A DNA stretch of 5,320 bases from positions 1-5,320 of the forward strand of contig CALYOC010000063.1 in assembly GCA_945227095.1 (NCBI GenBank), written 5' to 3'. Below are positions 1-4,462 of this stretch, in pieces. Under the pieces are notes generated by a model. The model was not told where the DNA came from, searched no databases, and saw nothing but the letters and a program-made list of their open reading frames with translations. Numbering within the stretch: position 1 is the first letter of the stretch; each line of letters starts with the position of its first letter. Position numbers and translations under genes: made by a program. This DNA comes from an uncultured Clostridia bacterium. GTDB lineage: Bacteria; Bacillota; Clostridia; Oscillospirales; Acutalibacteraceae.

Positions 1-46
1 TACACGCGTAAGATCGTCGGCAGCGTCAGATGTGTATAAGAGACAG
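1..46 (+). other. Illumina Nextera adapter contamination (not genomic)
   Basis: Bases 1-5 (TACAC) match the end of the Illumina P5 oligo. Bases 6-13 (GCGTAAGA) sit exactly where the i5 index belongs and match the Nextera index I know as S517. Bases 14-27 are the read-1 primer segment TCGTCGGCAGCGTC. Bases 28-46 are the 19-bp Tn5 mosaic end AGATGTGTATAAGAGACAG. The order and spacing are those of a Nextera library molecule, so this is read-through adapter that was assembled into the contig. Base 47 is the tagmentation junction and the first genomic base. Any reading frame that extends into bases 1-46 is meaningless there. Confidence 0.98.
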
Positions 47-240
47 ACCTCGTATTGCGCGTCCAATTGCGTTTGAGCGGTTGCCTCTTGCTTCTTTGCG
101 GCGGCGAGTTTCCTCCTCGCTTCGGAAAGCTCACTCGCAAACGAGGTGACGCAGCAGCAGGAAATCATGGCCAGCGAAACGGCAACGGCAACGGCACCCT
201 TGAGCGCCGAGCGCAGGGTCTGTTTTTTGTTACGCAACAT
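47..240 (-). CDS. Secreted coiled-coil protein, N-terminal fragment; probable FtsEX-controlled peptidoglycan hydrolase or activator
   Basis: This is a partial gene: ATG at 240-238, then 64 open codons plus two bases up to the adapter junction at 47, where the contig ends. The fragment has a basic n-region (MLRNKKQTLRSALK), a hydrophobic core at about residues 15-34 (GAVAVAVSLAMISCCCVTSF) and a likely signal peptidase I site after SFA (residue 35). Cys28 in MISC is a weak lipobox-like alternative. From residue 36 the chain becomes charged and rich in Ala, Lys, Glu and Gln (SELSEARRKLAAAKKQEATA), as at the start of a coiled coil. Signal peptide plus coiled coil directly after ftsX is the layout of EnvC/PcsB/CwlO-type proteins, whose coiled coil docks on the FtsX outer loop. 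The catalytic or LytM (M23) domain is not in the window, so the role rests on context. The start lies inside ftsX (11-nt overlap, different frame), with AAGGA at 251-255, 10 nt upstream. Confidence 0.8.
178..195 (+). repeat. Three tandem copies of a 6-bp unit (AACGGC)
   Basis: Three exact copies of AACGGC lie side by side. On the minus strand they read GCCGTT three times and encode Ala-Val-Ala-Val-Ala-Val, residues 16-21 of the signal peptide of the truncated secreted protein. The unit is a multiple of three, so gain or loss of a copy would change the length of the hydrophobic core without a frameshift. It may be no more than codon repetition in a low-complexity signal peptide. Confidence 0.6.
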
Positions 241-1150
241 TCAGTTCACTTCCTTCGTGCTTTAAGTATTTGTTCATCGACAGGGCGCTTCCGCCTGCAC
301 CGCAGGATATTCCGATGGCAAGGAAAGCCAGAAGCAAAATCCACCAGATTGAGTTAAACGGCACCGCACTGAAATTGAGAACGGAGATAAGGGTGGCGAG
401 CTTTTTGATTGCGAGCTCATATATACCCCATACCACGAGCAGCGAGAGTCCGGCGGAGAAAATACCGATAACCGTTCCCTCTACTACAAAGGGCATTCTG
501 ACAAATGCGTCCGTAGCGCCCACGCTTTTTTCAATGCTAATCTCCAAGCGGCGCGAGTAGATTGCAACGCGCACCGTGTTGGAAATGATGAATATTGAAA
601 CGGCAAAGAGAAGTGCAACTACCGCGATACAGATGATGTTGACCGCGTGCTTGATTTGAGCGAGCTTCTTTGCCAGGGAGGAGTTCTCGCGCACATTTTG
701 TATGTAGTCAAGCTTCTTGATGCTCGCAACTGTCGAGGAGAACTCGTCCATAGATTTAACGATAACTTTGTATGCGTCCGGCAGGGGACTGTCGTCGGCA
801 TAGTTTTTGAAAAACTCCGCCTGTGCCTCGCCCATTTGAGCGAGTTGGTCCTTCCAGGCGTTTTCCTTTGACACGAAGGAGACGCTTTTAACATTGTCAA
901 TCGCTTCGATAGATGCTCTGACGCTCTGCTCCTGCTCCTCGGTCGCATTGTCGTCCATAAAGACCATTATTACATTTTCCTGCTCGATTTGATTGAGCAT
1001 TTGATTTGTGTTTTCGCTTACGAGAACGCTGCAGCCCATAAGCAGCATACAGCTGACAAGAACACCGACAGAAGCGAGAGTCATAAGCTTGTTGACCTTA
1101 ATGCTTCTGAAGCCCTCTTTGATGAGATAGCCGAGTGAATCAATCTTCAT
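230..1150 (-). CDS. ftsX: FtsX, membrane subunit of the FtsEX cell-division complex
   Basis: FtsX is the permease-like partner of the ATPase FtsE. The complex sits at the septum and, driven by ATP hydrolysis, activates cell-wall hydrolases outside the membrane rather than moving a substrate. The 306-residue length is normal for Gram-positive FtsX. The visible order is a short cytoplasmic N-terminus (LIKEGFRSIKVNKLMTLASV, a family hallmark), TM1 at about 22-43, a large outer loop at about 44-169 that would bind the hydrolase, TM2 at 170-190, TM3 at 222-245 and TM4 at 268-290. Between TM2 and TM3, the segment from FIISNTVRVAIYSRR to KSVGAT (187-213), followed by R.PF..EG (218-225), is the conserved cytoplasmic loop that contacts FtsE. 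The ATG at 1150-1148 has a strong SD (GAGGAGG, 1161-1167) inside the end of ftsE. The gene overlaps ftsE by 11 nt and the downstream secreted protein gene by 11 nt. All expected family features are present; confidence is high. Confidence 0.96.
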   Translation of the reverse strand: MKIDSLGYLIKEGFRSIKVNKLMTLASVGVLVSCMLLMGCSVLVSENTNQMLNQIEQENVIMVFMDDNATEEQEQSVRASIEAIDNVKSVSFVSKENAWKDQLAQMGEAQAEFFKNYADDSPLPDAYKVIVKSMDEFSSTVASIKKLDYIQNVRENSSLAKKLAQIKHAVNIICIAVVALLFAVSIFIISNTVRVAIYSRRLEISIEKSVGATDAFVRMPFVVEGTVIGIFSAGLSLLVVWGIYELAIKKLATLISVLNFSAVPFNSIWWILLLAFLAIGISCGAGGSALSMNKYLKHEGSELNVA

Positions 1151-2195
1151 TTTCGTCGGACCTCCTCACTTTAATTACTTTTGCCTTTTCTTCCTTATCC
1201 TCGGAAGCGTCCTTTTCAGGCTCCATACGGTCGAGATATTTGGAGTAATCAATATCCGCGGAATCTCTGACAACTGTGTTCAAGGATGAGTTTGTGCCTA
1301 AAACCTCGTCTATAATCGAGTTAACCTTTGAGGATTCGGGAAGATTGTCCTTGATTGTATTTATAACATTATCATTAGGTTTTGTGCGGACCGCCTTTTT
1401 AGCCGTGCCCTTTGCCTTTTTGGGTGCTTTGGGCTTTGCGGGCTTGCCGGAGTCCACCATTTTTTGGTATGTGCCGTAATCGGCTATGGGCTTGTCGAAA
1501 CCGTATTTTGCGTCCTGTGTGACATCGAAGCCGATTTTTGTATCCTTGACAAGCCTTCCGTTTTCAATGACAACCTTTCTGTGGTTAAATTTATCAACGA
1601 GGGAGTGCTCGTGAGTTACCATAACTACGGTTGTTCCCTGTTGGCTGATACGGTTGAGAAGGTCAACGATTTCGAAACTCATTTCGGGGTCAACGTTACC
1701 CGTGGGCTCGTCCGCCACAATGAGCTTGGGCTTGTTGACAAGGGCTCTTGCGAGCGCTACGCGCTGCTGCTGACCGCCGGAGAGCTCGTTGGGATATGCT
1801 CTCGCCTTATGAGAGAGCGCAACCAGCTCGAGCGCGTGAGGAACCTTTTTCCTTATCTCCTTTTCGCTCGCTCCGATGACGCGCATGGCAAATGCGATAT
1901 TGTCAAAAACCGTCATTTTCGGAATGAGGCGGAAGTCCTGAAAAACGATTCCCATTGTACGCCTGAACTTCGGCACAGCCTTTCTTTTCATTGAAGGCAG
2001 GTGAAAGTTGTTGACCCATATATCGCCCTCGGTGCAGTTTTCCTCTTTCATTATGAGTTTGAGGAATGTACTTTTTCCCGCGCCGGAAGCACCTACTACA
2101 AAAACGAATTCGCCCTGTTCAATAGACAAATTGATGTCCTGAAGGGCGACTGTTCCGTTTTCATAAACTTTTGTTACATTTTTAAATTCAATCAC
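1140..2195 (-). CDS. ftsE: FtsE, ATPase subunit of the FtsEX complex, with a long C-terminal tail
   Basis: FtsE is the cytoplasmic ABC ATPase that works with FtsX to control septal peptidoglycan hydrolases. All nucleotide-binding motifs are intact: Walker A GASGAGKST (35-43), Q-loop Gln86 in VFQDFRL, signature LSGGQ (138-142), Walker B LIVADEPTG (158-166) with Glu163, D-loop GNVDP, and H-loop His195 in VTHE. VFQDFRL is typical of FtsE rather than of general ABC proteins. Family members are usually about 220-230 residues, whereas this protein has 351. After residue ~222 comes an extension with a Lys/Pro/Ala-rich stretch (250-272, KPAKPKAPKKAKGTAKKAV) and a highly charged end rich in Asp, Glu and Lys. 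The tail is in frame, free of stops and overlaps ftsX normally, so a frameshift artefact is unlikely. The start is GTG (2195-2193), the first residue of the canonical MIEFKNVTK opening, with AAGGAG at 2206-2211, 10 nt upstream. Confidence 0.96.
   Translation of the reverse strand: MIEFKNVTKVYENGTVALQDINLSIEQGEFVFVVGASGAGKSTFLKLIMKEENCTEGDIWVNNFHLPSMKRKAVPKFRRTMGIVFQDFRLIPKMTVFDNIAFAMRVIGASEKEIRKKVPHALELVALSHKARAYPNELSGGQQQRVALARALVNKPKLIVADEPTGNVDPEMSFEIVDLLNRISQQGTTVVMVTHEHSLVDKFNHRKVVIENGRLVKDTKIGFDVTQDAKYGFDKPIADYGTYQKMVDSGKPAKPKAPKKAKGTAKKAVRTKPNDNVINTIKDNLPESSKVNSIIDEVLGTNSSLNTVVRDSADIDYSKYLDRMEPEKDASEDKEEKAKVIKVRRSDENED
1161..1167 (-). promoter_or_regulatory. Strong Shine-Dalgarno site of ftsX inside ftsE
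   Basis: On the minus strand this reads GAGGAGG, 10 nt before the ftsX ATG, and lies within the last codons of ftsE. Together with the 11-nt gene overlap it supports translational coupling, which would keep the two subunits in balance. Confidence 0.75.
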
Positions 2196-2259
2196 TGTTG
2201 ATAAGCTCCTTAGTTGAATATAATGTTTTTATTTAAAAGTTTATAATTATATATTTATT
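2196..2259 (-). other. Short AT-rich gap between the regulator gene and ftsE
   Basis: This 64-bp gap holds the ftsE SD (AAGGAG, 2206-2211) next to a very AT-rich stretch. A minus-strand TATAAT occurs at 2251-2246, but the position 17 nt upstream of it reads CCCGTA, which is a poor -35. A second candidate, TATATT at 2222-2217, would place the start of transcription inside the SD. I see no GC-rich hairpin with a U-tract, so no convincing intrinsic terminator. Read-through from the regulator into ftsE is plausible, and a weak internal promoter cannot be excluded. Confidence 0.4.
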
Positions 2260-3345
2260 TTAATACTTTACGGGGTTGGAATCAAGGTATTTTTTAACCA
2301 TAAGGGCAACCTTAAACACGATAGCGTCGTCAAACTCACGCAGGTCAAGGCCTGTGAGCTTTTTAATTTTTTCAACCCTGTAAACGAGAGTGTTTCTGTG
2401 AACGAACAATTTCCTTGATGTCTCGGAGACGTTGAGGTTGTTTTCAAAGAAGCATTGGATTGTGTGGAGTGTTTCCTGGTCAAGGCTGTCAATGGAGCCC
2501 TTCTTCAATACCTCGGTGAGAAACATTTCGCAAAGAGTGGTGGGAAGCTGGTAAATAAGCCTTGCGATACCGAGGTTGTCATAGCTTACAACGGATTTCT
2601 CCGTGTCGAAAACCTTCATAACTTCGAGTGCAACCTGTGCGTCGCGGAAGGAGGAGGCGAGGTCCTTAACACCTACGACGGTGGAGCCGATACCGACTAC
2701 AACATCTGTCATAAATTCCTTCTTGATTGTGTCCGCGATGGTATCTGCGAGAGACTCAAGGTCTTTCACTTCAACATTTGCCTGAACCTCTTTGACAAGA
2801 GCGATGTCGGTTTCGTTTACGCTGATAACAAAGTCCTTGTTTCTGTCGGGGAAAAGGTTTTGTACCGCTTCAAACAGGGAGATGTTGGCTTTTGCGGAGG
2901 TTCTGATAAGGAAAACCACGCGGGTTGCCGAGTTGTTGAAGCGAAGCTCTCTCGCCTTTATGTAAATGTCGCCCTGTAAAATGTTGTCGAGAATGACATT
3001 TTTAATAAAGTTGGAGCGGTCGTACTTCTCGTCGTATAACATCTTGATATTGTTGAGCGCGATAGCGATAACGGAAACATTGTCCTGCGCGGCTTCGTCG
3101 GTACCCTCGATAAACACCGCGTATTCGGTGTTGGAAATAGCGCCGAAGTTGCGGTAAGAGCAGCCGTCAATAACGCTCACGCCGTCCGTTTGGAAAACGG
3201 CTTCAAGGTTTTTAGTCTGAATTTCTCCGATTTTCCCCAAGTCGGAACAAGAGATTATTGTTCCGGAGTCGTCGATAACACCGATGGTTTTATCGGTCGC
3301 GTCCTTCATTTGGTGAATAATACTTTGAAATATCCTGTTTGCCAC
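2260..3345 (-). CDS. CdaR/PucR-family transcriptional regulator
   Basis: This is a DNA-binding regulator of the sugar-diacid (CdaR)/PucR type. Numbered from the GTG start at 3345 (361 residues), the N-terminal ~110 residues (IFQSIIHQMKDATDKTIGVIDDSGTI...) resemble the diacid-recognition/PAS-like sensor of CdaR. A middle region at about 135-260 has the degenerate GGDEF-like pattern of the family (VVGIGSTVVGVKDL, SFRDAQVALEV, VVSYDNLGIARLI). The C-terminal PucR helix-turn-helix lies at about 290-350 with its hallmark HRNTLVYRV.KI..LTGLDL. I prefer GTG at 3345-3343 because GGGGGAAG (3351-3358) sits at good spacing before it. The in-frame TTG at 3360 would add five residues, but it overlaps that SD and has little of its own. 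The ligand is unknown; sugar diacids are the family precedent, not something shown here. Its place just ahead of ftsE-ftsX on the same strand suggests co-transcription or a link to cell-wall or envelope control. Confidence 0.9.
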   Translation of the reverse strand: MANRIFQSIIHQMKDATDKTIGVIDDSGTIISCSDLGKIGEIQTKNLEAVFQTDGVSVIDGCSYRNFGAISNTEYAVFIEGTDEAAQDNVSVIAIALNNIKMLYDEKYDRSNFIKNVILDNILQGDIYIKARELRFNNSATRVVFLIRTSAKANISLFEAVQNLFPDRNKDFVISVNETDIALVKEVQANVEVKDLESLADTIADTIKKEFMTDVVVGIGSTVVGVKDLASSFRDAQVALEVMKVFDTEKSVVSYDNLGIARLIYQLPTTLCEMFLTEVLKKGSIDSLDQETLHTIQCFFENNLNVSETSRKLFVHRNTLVYRVEKIKKLTGLDLREFDDAIVFKVALMVKKYLDSNPVKY

Positions 3346-3350
3346 GAATA

Positions 3351-3358
3351 CTTCCCCC
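3351..3358 (-). promoter_or_regulatory. Shine-Dalgarno site that sets the regulator start
   Basis: On the minus strand this reads GGGGGAAG; the GGGGGA part ends 7 nt before the GTG at 3345-3343. It favours GTG over the upstream TTG at 3360, whose own codon overlaps this SD and whose upstream sequence (CAGTGGA) is a weak SD. Confidence 0.65.
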
Positions 3359-3429
3359 AATCCACTGTCATAGTTTGTTAAACTTGCACATAAGCAATTT
3401 TGAACAAAAAAAATAAATCGCGTATGTGA

Positions 3430-3458
3430 ATTATACCAAATGAGTGGTCAAAATGCAA
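3430..3458 (-). promoter_or_regulatory. Probable sigma-A promoter of the regulator-ftsEX operon
   Basis: On the minus strand, a perfect -10 TATAAT (3435-3430) is preceded by TGG, giving an extended -10 (TGGTATAAT). A -35-like TTGCAT (3458-3453) lies exactly 17 nt upstream. Transcription would start near 3423, leaving a leader of roughly 78 nt before the GTG at 3345. The -35 keeps only the TTG core, which the extended -10 can compensate for. Confidence 0.7.
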
Positions 3459-3557
3459 GTAAAATGTAGAAAAAAAGAAAACTTTTTTGTGCGTTTTACT
3501 CAAAAGCGTAATCTGTTGTGGCACAGTCAAACGCAAACCGCAATATCTTGGGGTGCG

Positions 3558-3573
3558 AAATTTGTACAAATTT
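3558..3573. promoter_or_regulatory. Perfect 16-bp palindrome, candidate operator
   Basis: AAATTTGTACAAATTT is identical to its own reverse complement over all 16 bp, centred between 3565 and 3566. The symmetry stops at 3557/3574. It is not followed by a T-tract, so it does not look like a terminator. It lies about 100 bp upstream of the leftward promoter and about 82 bp upstream of the rightward -35, between two divergent operons. A homodimeric regulator, possibly the adjacent CdaR/PucR-type protein, could bind it. I do not recognise it as the site of a known factor. Confidence 0.45.
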
Positions 3574-3655
3574 GCCAAAGCGTTCAAGACACAGTCGTTT
3601 TTTATTAAATTTTGATTGAAGGGATTGTAAAAACATTCTTCTTTTGCAAAACGGA

Positions 3656-3684
3656 TTGTTTTTTACATATCAATGATATATAAT
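3656..3684 (+). promoter_or_regulatory. Probable sigma-A promoter of the reductase-hydrolase operon
   Basis: A perfect -10 TATAAT (3679-3684) has TTGTTT (3656-3661) 17 nt upstream as a -35 with the TTG core. Transcription would start near 3691, about 52 nt before the ATG at 3743. The surrounding DNA is AT-rich, so chance matches are likelier than for the opposite promoter. An overlapping extended form (TGATATATA, 3674-3682) is also possible. Confidence 0.55.
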
Positions 3685-3742
3685 TATGTTAAATCATAGA
3701 TGAATAAATTATTACAATTATGTAAATTGCAAGAGGTAAATA

Positions 3743-4462
3743 ATGACAGTTTTGGTGACCGGAGCGTCGGGCGGTATCGGCTCGGCGGTGGCGAGGGCAT
3801 TTCTGGAGCGCGGATTTGACACGGTGCTCAACTATAATAAGAACTGTGAGGCGGCGCTGGCACTTGAGGCGCAGTTCCCGGCTCACGCCGCGGCGATTGC
3901 GGCAGATGTCAGGGACCATTCCGCGGTAAAGGCTATGTTTGAGGCGGCCCGCCGTCTGTTCGGACCTGTCGATATACTCGTAAATTGTGCAGGAGTCGAT
4001 TCGATAGGTTGCTTTCAGCTCCTTGCGGACGAGGAGCTTGACAGAATTCTTGATACAAATATTAAGGGAACCTACTTTTGCTGCGAGGAGGCGTTCAGAC
4101 AGATGAACGCCGAGAAAAAGGGAATAATTATAAATATATCATCAATCTGGGGAGTGAGAGGCGCAAGTTGTGAGGCGGCATATTCCGCGAGCAAGGCGGC
4201 GGTTATCGGACTTACGCAAGCGCTTGCGGACGAGCTCGCGCCGTCCGGAATCAGGGTCAACTGTATTGCTCCCGGAGTGATTGATACACCTATGAACGCG
4301 TGCCTTGACGAGCAGAGCACCGAGCAGCTGCGGCAGATGACGCCGCTCGGAAGAATAGGCACTGCGGAGGATGTCGTTAGAGCCGTGTTGTTCCTCTCCG
4401 GAGAGGACTCGTCGTTTATAACCGGTCAGACCTTGACCGTTGACGGAGGTTTTTTGAAATGA
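3743..4462 (+). CDS. Short-chain dehydrogenase/reductase, FabG-like; possibly YmfI-type EF-P 5-aminopentanone reductase
   Basis: This is a soluble NAD(P)-dependent reductase of the classical SDR family; its 239 residues are the usual length. The Rossmann motif TGASGGIG is at 6-13, the adenine-contacting Asp55 is in ADVRD, and the NNAG motif appears as NCAG (81-84). The catalytic tetrad is complete: Asn106, Ser134, Tyr147 and Lys151 (YSASK). Lys33 after the second strand suggests NADPH. The segment SSIWGVRGASCEAAYSASK differs from the typical FabG pattern (SVVGxxGNxGQANY) and, from memory, resembles Bacillus YmfI, which reduces the 5-aminopentanone group on elongation factor P. A FabG-type 3-oxoacyl-ACP reductase is the alternative. 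No efp or fatty-acid synthesis gene is visible nearby to decide. The ATG has AAGAGG at 3731-3736, 6 nt upstream. The gene ends in ATGA shared with the next gene. Confidence 0.92.
   Translation: MTVLVTGASGGIGSAVARAFLERGFDTVLNYNKNCEAALALEAQFPAHAAAIAADVRDHSAVKAMFEAARRLFGPVDILVNCAGVDSIGCFQLLADEELDRILDTNIKGTYFCCEEAFRQMNAEKKGIIINISSIWGVRGASCEAAYSASKAAVIGLTQALADELAPSGIRVNCIAPGVIDTPMNACLDEQSTEQLRQMTPLGRIGTAEDVVRAVLFLSGEDSSFITGQTLTVDGGFLK
4445..4450 (+). promoter_or_regulatory. Shine-Dalgarno site of the hydrolase gene, inside the reductase gene
   Basis: GGAGGT lies in the codons for Asp-Gly-Gly-Phe at the end of the reductase, 8 nt before the ATG at 4459. It fixes the hydrolase start and supports coupled translation of the two genes. 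Confidence 0.8.

Larger units (their letters stand above)
3346..3742. other. Divergent intergenic region, AT-rich, about 400 bp
   Basis: This gap separates the leftward regulator operon from the rightward reductase operon. It holds promoter elements for both directions and a perfect 16-bp palindrome near its centre. Open frames inside it, such as a minus-strand frame over 3378-3587, begin without a good SD and encode low-complexity Phe/Leu/His-rich sequence, so I do not call genes here. I see no tRNA, no recognisable riboswitch and no hairpin plus T-tract terminator. Confidence 0.7.

Noticed and set aside
28..46. Tn5 mosaic end suggesting a transposon boundary
   Set aside because: It is embedded in complete Nextera adapter context (primer site and index) at the contig end, so it is a library artefact and not a mobile element.
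1464..1994. Long plus-strand frame (176 codons) opposite ftsE
   Set aside because: It lies fully antisense to the conserved ATPase core of ftsE, has no recognisable domain and is a codon-bias shadow.
2242..2251. TATAATTATA palindrome as a PerR/Fur-like operator
   Set aside because: It is only 10 bp, made solely of A and T in a very AT-rich gap, and does not complete a known 15-bp box.
2455..2979. Long plus-strand frame (174 codons) opposite the regulator
   Set aside because: It is antisense to a well-supported coding region, is Cys/Val-rich without recognisable motifs and has no promoter or SD support.
3446..3451. TTGACC on the minus strand as the -35 of the regulator promoter
   Set aside because: It lies only 10 nt from the TATAAT, far short of the usual 16-18. 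TTGCAT at 3453-3458 has the correct 17-nt spacing.
3470..3490. A-tract and T-tract that could pair as a hairpin terminator
   Set aside because: The stem would be only A-T pairs with no GC core, and no gene ends nearby.
3378..3587. 69-codon minus-strand frame upstream of the regulator
   Set aside because: It spans the predicted promoter and palindrome, lacks a good SD and encodes low-complexity hydrophobic sequence.
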